Shown piece after piece: positions 15,920 through 25,049 of a stretch of DNA of 64,000 bases. Both the position numbers and the translations under genes were made by a program. The stretch comes from Gelatiniphilus marinus (GTDB taxonomy: Bacteria; Bacteroidota; Bacteroidia; Flavobacteriales; Flavobacteriaceae), in the NCBI RefSeq assembly GCF_042678305.1, contig NZ_JBHUDT010000007.1, one strand, 5' to 3'. A model generated the notes under the pieces. That model was not told the DNA's origin and searched no databases. It saw only the letters and a program-made list of their open reading frames with translations. Positions within the stretch are counted from its first letter, which is position 1. Every line of letters begins with the position of its first letter.

Positions 15920-18900
15920 ATGACTAAAAACAATAAAATAGATAAGGAGTTTGGCTTGTCATCCTGGGCAATAAACAACAAAACCACCATGTATGTTTTA
16001 ATTCTGCTTATTTTAATATTGGGTACTGGTGCCTATTTTAAAATGCCCAGAGAAAGTTTTCCTGAAATTAAAGAAACCAAAATATACATCAGTTCTGTTT
16101 ACCCCGGAAATACTGCCGAAGACGTAGAAAAACTTATTACAGATCCCATTGAAGATCGTTTAAAAACGGTAAGCAATGTAGTTGAAATAACCTCGACATC
16201 GCAAGAAGATTACTCGATAGTTATTGTTGAGTTTGATGAAAATATTTCAGTTGAATCTGCAAAACAAAAAGTAAAAGACGAAGTGGACTCTGAAAAATCT
16301 GGCGAAGACTGGCCAACATTTAATAACGCCAAAGTAGAACCCAATGTGTTCGATTTGAGTATGTCTGAAGAAATACCAATTTTAAACATCAACATCTCGG
16401 GAGACTACCCTGTTGATAAACTAAAAGAATACGGCGAATACCTTGAAGATGAGATTGAAAGCCTGCAAGAAATAAAGCAAGTCGATATTCGTGGCGCCCA
16501 AGACAAAGAGGTTGAAGTGGCCGTAGATATTTATAAAATGATGGCCGCCCAAGTAAGTTTTGACGATATTATCAATACCATCAGTAGAGAAAACATGACC
16601 ATGTCTGCCGGAAATTTAATAACCAGCGGGCAACGCCGTACTATTAGAATTATTGGCGAAATAAGCAACCCAAGCCAATTGGAGGATTTTGTTGTTAAGT
16701 CTGAGAACAACAACCCCATATATTTAAAAGACGTGGCAACCGTTACTTTTAAAGACGAAGATAAAACCACCTATGCCCGAGAGTTTGGAAAGCCCGTTGT
16801 TATGCTGGATGTAAAAAAACGTGCCGGAAAAAACATGGTGGCCGCTGCAGAACAAATAAAAGTAATTGTAAATCAGGCCATAGAAAATGTGTTTCCGCCA
16901 GATTTAAGAGTATCAATTTCCAACGATCAGTCATCAAAAACCATTGGTCAAGTTGATGATTTAGTAAACAATATCATCTTCGGAATCATTTTAGTTGTAA
17001 CCGTGCTACTGTTCTTTTTAGGTTTTAGAAACGCCCTGTTTGTTGGCTTTGCCATTCCTATGTCTATGTTTATGTCGCTCATGATTTTAAATGCTTTAGG
17101 CTACACCATGAATACTATGATTCTTTTTGGGCTTATCATGGGGCTAGGTATGTTGGTTGATAACGGCATTGTAGTGGTAGAAAACGTGTACCGCCTCATG
17201 TCTGAAGGCATGCCAAGAATAGAGGCCGCTAAAAAAGGCATTGGCGAAATAGCTTATCCTATAATTATATCAACCGCTACAACAGTTGCTGCATTTATTC
17301 CTTTAGGCTTGTGGCCCGGTGTTATGGGCGAGTTTATGATATACTTCCCCGTTACCCTTTCTGTAGTATTGGGCTCATCTTTGGTTGTGGCTATTTTCTT
17401 TAACTCGGTAATGGTGTCGCAATTTATGACTACCGAAGACAAGAATATGCCCTTAAAACAAATTATTAAAATCTCGGTAATCTTCACTGTAATTGGCCTA
17501 TTAATTGTTATAATGAGCGATAATTATAGAGGCCTAGGCTCTCTAATGCTAATTACCGTTTTATTACTTTGGATTTACAGATTGTTCCTTAGAAGATGGG
17601 CCAACGAGTTTCAAAACAGCATTTTACCAAGATACGAGCGTATTTACGAAAAATCACTGCGGTTTGCATTAAGCGGAAAAAAACCCGTTTTAATAACCGT
17701 TGCAACGGTTGTACTGCTCTTTATAGCGTTTATGGGCTTTGGCGCTTCGGTTGGAAGCCAGCGTACTAAAGTGGAATTCTTTCCAGATAATACACCAAAC
17801 CAAATTATTGTTTACATTGAATATCCTGAAGGTACCGATATTAAAAAAACAAATGCTATAACCAAAGATATTGAAGAGCGCGTTTATAAAATTATAAATA
17901 ACGAAGCCTATATAGATAACGGTTACAATTTCTTAACAGAAAGTGCCGTATCCCAAGTTGGTGAAGGTGCCGGTAACCCAATGACCGATGGTGGGTCTGC
18001 TGCAGAAATGCCCCATCGCGGTAAAATTACAGCCACAATGCGCGAATATAAATTTAGAAGAGGCGCTGATAGTAACGAGCTTCTTAAAAAAGTGCAAGAA
18101 GATTTAAAAGGCATTTATCCGGGTGTGGCCATTTCGGTAGAAAAAGATGTTGCTGGACCCCCTGCTGGATACCCTATTAATTTAGAACTTAAAGGCGATG
18201 ATTATTCTGAGCTTATCGCCACGGCCGAAAAAATGCGCGATTTTATCAACTCTAAAAACATTCAAGGTATTGATGAATTAAAAATTGACGTTAACAAATC
18301 AAAACCCACAATGCAAGTTCTTGTAGATAGAAAAAAAGCAGGCGAATTAGGCGTTAATGCCGGACAAGTGGGGCAACAATTACGTAACTCCATTTTTGGT
18401 GCCAAAGCGGGCATTTATAAAAAAGATGGTGAAGATTATGATATTTACGTTCGTTTTAACGAAGAAAACAGGTATAATACCAGCGCCATTTTCAACCAAA
18501 AAATAACCTTTAGGGATATGGCGTCTGGCCAAATAAAGGAAATTCCTGTTTCTGCCGTAGCAAAACACAGTAACAATTCGGGCTATAGCGCCATAAAACA
18601 CCGGGATGTTAACCGTGTGGTAACGCTTTATTCTGCTTTAGCACCTGGTTTTATTGATGCAGGCGCCATTGTATCTCAAATACAAAACGAGATGAAAAGC
18701 TTTACAGAAAAACCCAATGGCGTTAAAATTGATTATACTGGCCAAATCGAAGAGCAAGAAAAACAACAGAACTTTTTAAATGGTGCGTTTCTTACTGGTT
18801 TGGGGCTTATATTTTTTCTATTAATATTTCAATTTAATTCGGTTTCAAAACCAGGAATTATTATGCTCGCCATATTTTTAAGCCTTATTGGTGTGTTTGG

Positions 18901-19390
18901 TGGCATTGTTATTACGGGCGCTTCATTTGTAATAATGATGACCATGATGGGTATTATATCGCTTGCTGGTATTGTAGTAAACAATGGTGTTGTACTGTTA
19001 GATTATACCCAACTTTTAATAGACAGAAAAAAAATTAAAGACAATCTTGAAGACCATCAATATTTGCCTAAAAACGATCTTATTGAAGTAATTATTCAAG
19101 GTGGTAAAGCGCGTTTGCGCCCTGTTTTACTTACGGCCATTACAACCATTTTAGGTTTAATTCCGTTAGCAACTGGTTTTAACATAAACTTTTTTACACT
19201 GCTAAGCGACTTTGATGCCGATATATATATAGGTGGCGATAATGTAATTTTTTGGGGGCCATTGGCCAAAACCGTTATTTACGGATTGTTAATAGCTACA
19301 TTTTTAACCTTAATTGTAGTGCCAATTTTATTTTATTTAGTAACCAAATTTAAAATGTGGCTTTATAAAGACCGGGTTTACCAGAAATAA
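15920..19390 (+). CDS. RND efflux transporter permease (AcrB/HAE1 type)
   Basis: This 1156-residue inner-membrane pump has 12 transmembrane helices in two repeats and two large periplasmic porter domains. Visible hallmarks are the N-terminal helix near residues 17-35, VYPGNTAEDVEKLITDPIE in the porter domain, MGLGMLVDNGIVVVENVYR in TM4 (proton-relay Asp region), and MGIISLAGIVVNNGVVLLDY in TM10-11. It is about 100 residues longer than AcrB. A charged insert after the first repeat (TTEDKNMPLKQ plus extra helices near 510-555) accounts for part of this. It exports drugs or lipophilic compounds by proton antiport; the substrate is unknown. Confidence 0.92.
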   Translation: MTKNNKIDKEFGLSSWAINNKTTMYVLILLILILGTGAYFKMPRESFPEIKETKIYISSVYPGNTAEDVEKLITDPIEDRLKTVSNVVEITSTSQEDYSIVIVEFDENISVESAKQKVKDEVDSEKSGEDWPTFNNAKVEPNVFDLSMSEEIPILNINISGDYPVDKLKEYGEYLEDEIESLQEIKQVDIRGAQDKEVEVAVDIYKMMAAQVSFDDIINTISRENMTMSAGNLITSGQRRTIRIIGEISNPSQLEDFVVKSENNNPIYLKDVATVTFKDEDKTTYAREFGKPVVMLDVKKRAGKNMVAAAEQIKVIVNQAIENVFPPDLRVSISNDQSSKTIGQVDDLVNNIIFGIILVVTVLLFFLGFRNALFVGFAIPMSMFMSLMILNALGYTMNTMILFGLIMGLGMLVDNGIVVVENVYRLMSEGMPRIEAAKKGIGEIAYPIIISTATTVAAFIPLGLWPGVMGEFMIYFPVTLSVVLGSSLVVAIFFNSVMVSQFMTTEDKNMPLKQIIKISVIFTVIGLLIVIMSDNYRGLGSLMLITVLLLWIYRLFLRRWANEFQNSILPRYERIYEKSLRFALSGKKPVLITVATVVLLFIAFMGFGASVGSQRTKVEFFPDNTPNQIIVYIEYPEGTDIKKTNAITKDIEERVYKIINNEAYIDNGYNFLTESAVSQVGEGAGNPMTDGGSAAEMPHRGKITATMREYKFRRGADSNELLKKVQEDLKGIYPGVAISVEKDVAGPPAGYPINLELKGDDYSELIATAEKMRDFINSKNIQGIDELKIDVNKSKPTMQVLVDRKKAGELGVNAGQVGQQLRNSIFGAKAGIYKKDGEDYDIYVRFNEENRYNTSAIFNQKITFRDMASGQIKEIPVSAVAKHSNNSGYSAIKHRDVNRVVTLYSALAPGFIDAGAIVSQIQNEMKSFTEKPNGVKIDYTGQIEEQEKQQNFLNGAFLTGLGLIFFLLIFQFNSVSKPGIIMLAIFLSLIGVFGGIVITGASFVIMMTMMGIISLAGIVVNNGVVLLDYTQLLIDRKKIKDNLEDHQYLPKNDLIEVIIQGGKARLRPVLLTAITTILGLIPLATGFNINFFTLLSDFDADIYIGGDNVIFWGPLAKTVIYGLLIATFLTLIVVPILFYLVTKFKMWLYKDRVYQK

Positions 19391-19628
19391 AATCTCGTAG
19401 TGCAAGTGTTAAATAAAGATAAATATTAATTGGCGACTAACTCGATTAATAGCGGAGCACATTCAGAAAACATTAAAACCGAAGTTTTTTAGTAAATGGA
19501 ATTAAGTAAAAACCCCGAAAAAGGCTATTGAGAGGCAAAACGTTTTTTTTCTTTTATCTACAAACATGAAAACGCAGAGAATCAGAGGATTTTAGCACGT
19601 TTTATTTGTTTTAATCTGCTACTGATAG
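19391..19628. other. non-coding stretch after the RND pump
   Basis: No gene or clear terminator is visible. The adjoining DNA up to 20130 contains a transposase relic, so this part may also be eroded insertion-sequence DNA. Confidence 0.4.
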
Positions 19629-19920
19629 TTTTGATGCGTTTTATACCCGTTTTTTAAAAGTGCCCCAGGTCAGATTTGCTCAGCTATTCCCTGGGATTAT
19701 TTAGCCGAGGCTGTTTAGGTTAAAGAAGAAGCATTTGTTAAAAAAATTATCTTTAGCCCCAAGGTAAGAGTCGTACTTATGTTTTTAAAGCATTACACTA
19801 CTAATACTGCTTACCAATTTTTTTGTGATATCCATTTAGGGTTTTCAAGGATTACGAATTTTATAATAGTAGGAGCCAATACTATTTGTGCCATCAATAT
19901 CAAAACCAACTTTGAGCGCT
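19629..19920 (+). pseudogene. degenerate transposase relic
   Basis: One frame reads FDAFYTRFLKVPQVRFAQ (19630-19683). After a shift near 19680 a second frame reads AIPWDYLAEAV, a stop, then IFSPKVRVVLMFLKHY and YQFFCDIHLGFSRITNF. The string of IPWD, SPK, LMFLKHY and YQFFCDIHLG is the conserved N-terminal pattern of a Bacteroidetes transposase family. The segment between LKHY and YQFFCD has lost part of its usual sequence. A frameshift, an internal stop and the missing C-terminal half show that it is dead. The exact IS family is uncertain. The remainder to 20130 shows nothing recognisable. Confidence 0.55.
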
Positions 19921-20130
19921 AAGGCAAGCGCACAAAAAATCATCAGTAACAAAAAAAGCATTAATTGCCAAATCGGGGTTAGGGGCTACAATGTAGTTTT
20001 GGAAAAGAAAAAAACTATCATCTTAAAAAAAAGAAAAGCCAAGACTTTAAAATAAATTAAATCCTTTAATAATCTGTATCGGTTATTTAGGACTACACAA
20101 TATTTATAATGGCATGAATTCTGAAAGTGT

Positions 20131-20823
20131 TTATATAGATTCAAAACTATATCCTTTTTCACTAAAATATTCCAAAACTTTTGGTAAAGCATACTGCATA
20201 TTCTTTGAAGCTTTAACACTATCGTGAAAAACAATAATACTCCCATTTTTTGTTTTAGAGATTACATTGTTTAAGCAATCTTTAGATGATACTGTAGTAT
20301 CCCAATCAAAAGACAACACATCCCACATGATTATTTTGTAGCCTAAGCCAATGAGTTGTTTGCCTTGTTTTGGTTTTATTTGTCCGTATGGCGGACGGAA
20401 GAGATTAACGATTAACGATTTTTGATTTTTTATTTTTGAATGATGTGTGTCCAGATCTTGGAATTTATTTTTTAGAATTTGAGATTTTATAACATTTTGA
20501 GCTTCAGAAATATTCGCTAAATAATCTTTGGTTTTTGTTTTCCAACCTTTTATGTGATTATGTGTGTGATTTCCAGTAGTATGACCATCATTTATGATGT
20601 TATTAAAAATTTCAGGATGCTTTTCAATGTTATTGCCAATACAAAAAAAAGATGCTTTGGCGTTGTATTGTTTTAAAACATCTAACGTCCAATTTGTAAT
20701 TTCTGGCGTAGGTCCATCATCAAAAGTAAGATAAATGGTTTTGCTGGTTGTTTGGATGTTCCAAATATAATTTGGAAACATCCGCTTAACAAACATGGGT
20801 GTTTTTACAGGGGTTAAGGTCAT
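20131..20823 (-). CDS. polysaccharide deacetylase (NodB domain)
   Basis: The 230-residue protein belongs to carbohydrate esterase family 4-type deacetylases, which remove N-acetyl groups from chitin-like or peptidoglycan substrates. Motif 1 is TFDDGPTP, motif 2 is HTTGNHTHNH (metal-binding His), motif 3 is RPPYG, and the later motifs are WDVLSFDWD and IVFHDS. There is no signal peptide. About 22 residues between SQIL and RPPYG (DNA 20404-20470) are low-complexity and contain ATTAACG tandem copies, suggesting an in-frame insertion. The catalytic residues appear intact. Confidence 0.87.
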   Translation of the reverse strand: MTLTPVKTPMFVKRMFPNYIWNIQTTSKTIYLTFDDGPTPEITNWTLDVLKQYNAKASFFCIGNNIEKHPEIFNNIINDGHTTGNHTHNHIKGWKTKTKDYLANISEAQNVIKSQILKNKFQDLDTHHSKIKNQKSLIVNLFRPPYGQIKPKQGKQLIGLGYKIIMWDVLSFDWDTTVSSKDCLNNVISKTKNGSIIVFHDSVKASKNMQYALPKVLEYFSEKGYSFESI

Positions 20824-20838
20824 GGCCTTAATCTGGAA

Positions 20839-23800
20839 TTAATTAGCTGTATCTATCTGTAAGCTATTACTATCTGTTTGAATGTCTAAATCCGTACGTT
20901 GTTGTTGTTCTTCAAGTTCATCATCGCCATAAAAATGCTTAAATAGCTTTAGATAATTATTGAAAATATCGCCTTCGGTTTCGGCAAAATCTATATCGTA
21001 TTCCACTAAAACATCAATTAGGCTTTTATAACGTTGAATATCGGTATAAATATCTTCAAACAAACGCTCTTGGTTTTCAACTTTTAAACCGCTGTAATAG
21101 GTTAGGTTTTCTTGATATTTATTAGCTACCTCTTTAAATAGTTGTTGTGCTTTTTCTTTATTGCCAACTTCGTAATAGGCACTAATGTAAGGCTCTAAAA
21201 GGGTGTAAAAACCAAAATGTTCAACAGGCATATTGGTCATGGCTATGTCTGCAATTTCCTCGGCTTTGTCCAGTTTATCTTCATTGATGAGCTGCTCTAT
21301 TAAACGAGCTAAATTCCCGCGGTAGGTAATCGAGTTTTTGCGGGTTTCAACATCGTGGTAAATGTCTGGGCTACCGCTATTGCCCCAACTCCAATTTACA
21401 ACTTTATTGTACATAAAATCGCTGTCAACGCGACCCATATCAAAAGGATTTGCTCTGTCAACAGGGGTTTTAATAGGCACTAATTTATAGCACATACCGT
21501 TAAGTTGCAGGTAGTCTTTCATCCAGATATAATCGTCGTCTCCAAAGGCACCACCGGTAAAATAGATGGGGCGTTTCCATTCGTTATTGGCTACAATATC
21601 TAACATTAAAAGACGGTTTTTGTAAACGGCACCACCGGTGATGTTAATGTCTATGTGCGGTACTATTTTATCGGCATCTTTTGGTTTTACAATACCATTT
21701 TTAAGTGCGTTTTCTTTATTAACGGGAAGTCTTAAATGTGGTGTTGGCAAATAGTTGGCGTTTAAATCTTGACTTCGTATTTGCGACACATCAACACCTT
21801 GTTTTTGCAGGATATATTTGTATTTAGATCGTGGATTGTTACTGGTTATAAAGTTTAGAGCTTCTTTTATTTTAAGAGTATCTTTAATTGCATCTTCAAC
21901 AATAACATAGTCATTAGTGCCATGTTTATAATGCTCGTGTGTTAATTGCGACGGAATAGGGTCGCTCTCGTAAGCTTTACGTTTCATTTGATCGATGTAC
22001 CAATCGGTTTGAAATAAGCTGGTATTTACTACGCGCACATCGGTTCGGTAGCCTTCAATTTCTTGGGCATACCAAAGTGGGAAGGTATCGTTATCTCCAA
22101 TGGTAAACAGTATGGCGTTTTCTGCGCAGGAATCTAAATATTTTTTAGCCATAGATCTTGCGGTGTATTTGCCAGATCTGTCGTGGTCGTCCCAATTATT
22201 CGCCGCTAAAATCCCAGGAACTAAAATTAAGCAAGCTATGGTAATTGCTGGTACTGCAAGTTTTGATGGCAAATATTTTTTAAGCATATTGTAAAGGGCG
22301 TAAACCCCAAAACCAATCCAAATGGCAAATACATAAAACGAGCCCACAACGGAGTAATCGCGTTCGCGAGGCTCAAACGGGCGTACATTGGTGTAAAACT
22401 GAATGGCTAATCCTGTAAAGAGGAAAAACACCAGCATTATCCAAAACGTTTTTTTGTCTCTGTTAAACAGGAAGAACATACCAATAAGCCCTAAAATTAA
22501 AGGCAGGAAATAGTACGTATTTCGTGCTTTGTTGTTTTTTACATCGCTGGGCAAGTTATTTTGCGAGTAGCCTAAATGCCATTCGTCTATGGGTTTTATA
22601 CCGCTTATCCAATTTCCATGGTTATCGTATCGCCCTTGAATATCGTCTTGTCGCCCTGTAAAATTCCACATAAAATAACGCCAATACATATACCCAAGTT
22701 GGTATTCCAACATATAAAGAATGTTCGATGCCAATGAGGGTTTTTCAATATCGATATAATTTTTAAATCGTTTTAAAAAGTTGTTGTAATCTTCGTAATC
22801 GACATTGCCACGAGCGACATCGTTTTTAAAATCGGATACCGCTTTGCGGAGCTCGTTTTGCATTTGGTAATCGGGTTTCAGCTTAAAATCCAAATACCCG
22901 GAAAACATCATATAATTTTCGGCATGTTCTGGGCTCCACATTCTAGGAAGCACAGCGGCGTGTTTTGAGTTGTAGTTTTGTTTGGCGTTTTTATAATCGT
23001 TAGCAATAATGTATTTGCCTTTTTCTTTATCTTTTTCGTATTTAGGCTTGTCGTCTTTGTAGGGGTTGTTTTCGTCTAAATACGCGTATTGATCGGTAAA
23101 CAATGGGCCGTAAAACAAGTGGGTTTCTGGGTATTGCTCTAAGTTGTAATAGGCCAATAATTCTCTGGCACTCGATGGGTTGTTTTCGTTAATTACCACA
23201 TTGGCATTGGCTCGAATAGGTAGCATTAACCAGGTTGAAAAGCCAATAATAACAAAGGTTAAGCAAAGAATAGCTGTATTTAAATGGATGTATTGTTTTT
23301 GTCGCGTGTACTTTAAAGCGTAAAAAATTACAGCGACTAGCAATAGGCCAGCAATAATAGAACCTGAGTTAAATGGGAGCCCGACACTATTCACAAAAAA
23401 GATTTCGAAAACACTAAAAATCTTAAGGATATTAGGTGCTAAAAGTTTAAAAACGAACAGTAAAATACCAACCGAAACCACATTAGCAATAATAAAATTT
23501 TGAATGGTAACCGTTTTATAGTTTTTAAAATAATAAATAAGACCAATGGCTGGAATGGTTAACAGCCCCATAAAATGCACCCCAAACGACAGCCCAATAA
23601 TAAAAGCAATTAAAATTAGCCAACGGTTTCCGCGGGGTTTATCCATGTCTTGTTCCCAGCGTAAGCCTAACCAAAATAAAACCGACATAATTAAAGTTGC
23701 CATGGCGTAAACCTCGGTTTCAACGGCATTAAACCAAAACGAATCGGTAAACGTAAAGGCTAAACTGCCCACTAAACCGCTACCTAAAATAGCCATGGTT

Positions 23801-24153
23801 TGTTGTTGGCTTAAATCTTTGCCCTTACTTACAAGTTTTTTTAACAGCAATGTAATGGTCCAAAACATAAATAAAATGGTGAATGCGCTAGCAACGGCAC
23901 TCATCATATTCATCATCCAGCCAATAAGTTCGTTGTTGCCAAAAGTAAATGTAGAAAAGAAAGCACCAAGCATTTGAAACAACGGCGCTCCAGGTGGATG
24001 CCCAACCTGTAATTTTGCCGAGGTTAAAATGTATTCTCCTGCGTCCCAGTAGCTTACTGTGGGTTCAACCGTTAAGCCGTAGGTTATCAATGCAATAAAA
24101 AAAGAGAACCATGCTAAAATGGTGTTCCATTTTTTAAAGTGTACATGTGCCAT
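20839..24153 (-). CDS. DUF2723 multi-pass membrane protein (GT117, O-mannosyltransferase-like)
   Basis: This 1104-residue protein has an N-terminal block of about ten or more membrane helices with the family signature EPTVSYWDAGEYI (residues 28-40) and VGHPPGAPLFQM. The acidic motif in the first periplasmic loop resembles dolichol-phosphate-mannose-dependent O-mannosyltransferases. A large soluble domain follows (NNWDDHDRSGKYTARSMA, GDNDTFPLWYAQE), and the C-terminus is helical and repeat-like. It probably glycosylates exported proteins in Bacteroidetes; the acceptor is unknown. The deacetylase gene follows 15 bp downstream in the same direction. Confidence 0.85.
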   Translation of the reverse strand: MAHVHFKKWNTILAWFSFFIALITYGLTVEPTVSYWDAGEYILTSAKLQVGHPPGAPLFQMLGAFFSTFTFGNNELIGWMMNMMSAVASAFTILFMFWTITLLLKKLVSKGKDLSQQQTMAILGSGLVGSLAFTFTDSFWFNAVETEVYAMATLIMSVLFWLGLRWEQDMDKPRGNRWLILIAFIIGLSFGVHFMGLLTIPAIGLIYYFKNYKTVTIQNFIIANVVSVGILLFVFKLLAPNILKIFSVFEIFFVNSVGLPFNSGSIIAGLLLVAVIFYALKYTRQKQYIHLNTAILCLTFVIIGFSTWLMLPIRANANVVINENNPSSARELLAYYNLEQYPETHLFYGPLFTDQYAYLDENNPYKDDKPKYEKDKEKGKYIIANDYKNAKQNYNSKHAAVLPRMWSPEHAENYMMFSGYLDFKLKPDYQMQNELRKAVSDFKNDVARGNVDYEDYNNFLKRFKNYIDIEKPSLASNILYMLEYQLGYMYWRYFMWNFTGRQDDIQGRYDNHGNWISGIKPIDEWHLGYSQNNLPSDVKNNKARNTYYFLPLILGLIGMFFLFNRDKKTFWIMLVFFLFTGLAIQFYTNVRPFEPRERDYSVVGSFYVFAIWIGFGVYALYNMLKKYLPSKLAVPAITIACLILVPGILAANNWDDHDRSGKYTARSMAKKYLDSCAENAILFTIGDNDTFPLWYAQEIEGYRTDVRVVNTSLFQTDWYIDQMKRKAYESDPIPSQLTHEHYKHGTNDYVIVEDAIKDTLKIKEALNFITSNNPRSKYKYILQKQGVDVSQIRSQDLNANYLPTPHLRLPVNKENALKNGIVKPKDADKIVPHIDINITGGAVYKNRLLMLDIVANNEWKRPIYFTGGAFGDDDYIWMKDYLQLNGMCYKLVPIKTPVDRANPFDMGRVDSDFMYNKVVNWSWGNSGSPDIYHDVETRKNSITYRGNLARLIEQLINEDKLDKAEEIADIAMTNMPVEHFGFYTLLEPYISAYYEVGNKEKAQQLFKEVANKYQENLTYYSGLKVENQERLFEDIYTDIQRYKSLIDVLVEYDIDFAETEGDIFNNYLKLFKHFYGDDELEEQQQRTDLDIQTDSNSLQIDTAN

Positions 24154-24365
24154 AAAATCTATGTTTATTTGCTTGGGCGAATTTAATAATAAATATGAAA
24201 CAAGGCATAACTATTTGGTTTGTCTTAACATAAAACAGCAATACCGTTAAGTTAGTGCGAAAAATTGCATTTTTTTATAATAAAACGATGCTCGTAAATA
24301 AATATTTTAAAAAAATACTTGTGCAAATAAAACTTTGTGCTAAATTTGCATCCTCAATTGCACAA

Positions 24366-24438
24366 TGGCCTATGGTGTAACTGGCAACACGTCTGGTTTT
24401 GGTCCAGAAGAGTCTAGGTTCGAGCCCTAGTAGGCCAA
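24366..24438 (+). tRNA. tRNA-Gln (anticodon TTG)
   Basis: The acceptor stem TGGCCTA (24366-24372) pairs with TAGGCCA (24431-24437). The anticodon arm is TCTGG-TTTTGGT-CCAGA, giving anticodon TTG. The T arm CTAGG-TTCGAGC-CCTAG is complete. The length is 73 nt and CCA is not encoded. Confidence 0.95.
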
Positions 24439-24446
24439 CGTAAATT

Positions 24447-24478
24447 AACCCTAATTATGAAAATAGTTAGGGTTTTTT
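24447..24478 (+). terminator. terminator after tRNA-Gln
   Basis: AACCCTAA (24447-24454) pairs with TTAGGGTT (24467-24474), followed by six T residues. It lies 8 bp beyond the tRNA. Confidence 0.75.
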
Positions 24479-25049
24479 GTTTGAATAAGTAGGTTTGTTG
24501 GGCTAGAAGTTTAGAATTGATCCCAGCGAAGCATTATACGATGAATTTGGCGCTAGTGTATCACACTTTCTGCTAACGGTTTGATTTTAGCTGGTTTGGG
24601 CAAATCAGTAAAAAAATGATTGTAAAGTAAAAAGACAGCCTGCATTAAACCTTTACTTGTTTAGTTTTACATCTTGTGCTATTTTTTAGCTTAGTTAATC
24701 AACTGAATTGTTAGACTAAAACTGTATGTAAATTGTTGTTTTTTTTAATGACGTTTAAAAATTATGTAGCCTTAATTAAGGACGGGTTATTATGCCCTTT
24801 GTTCCCATTTCGTTGATTTTATTCAGATTTTAAATTTTTCGAATTAATTTCATATTCTGTTTTTCCAGCGTTTGATTGAACTCAGCGAGTTATTTATTCA
24901 GCTAACTTTTTCAGTTCCGATTGAGTCAGAAATTCCGCCACTTGATAAATTCCGAAAATAATTCGGTTTTGATTTTTAGTTCAGGTTTTGCATTGTTGTA
25001 GGCTTTTCCTATCAAAAAGCACCTAAAAATTTATTTTAAATCAATTGAA
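24479..25049. other. gene-free stretch
   Basis: No open frame or RNA is recognised in about 570 bp. The sequence lacks a visible promoter for either flank and may be eroded coding DNA, but I could not identify a parent gene. Confidence 0.4.

Noticed and set aside
19986..20246. 86-codon minus-strand frame overlapping the deacetylase 3' end
   Set aside because: Its sequence is low-complexity and Phe/Lys-rich without family resemblance, and it overlaps a well-supported gene.
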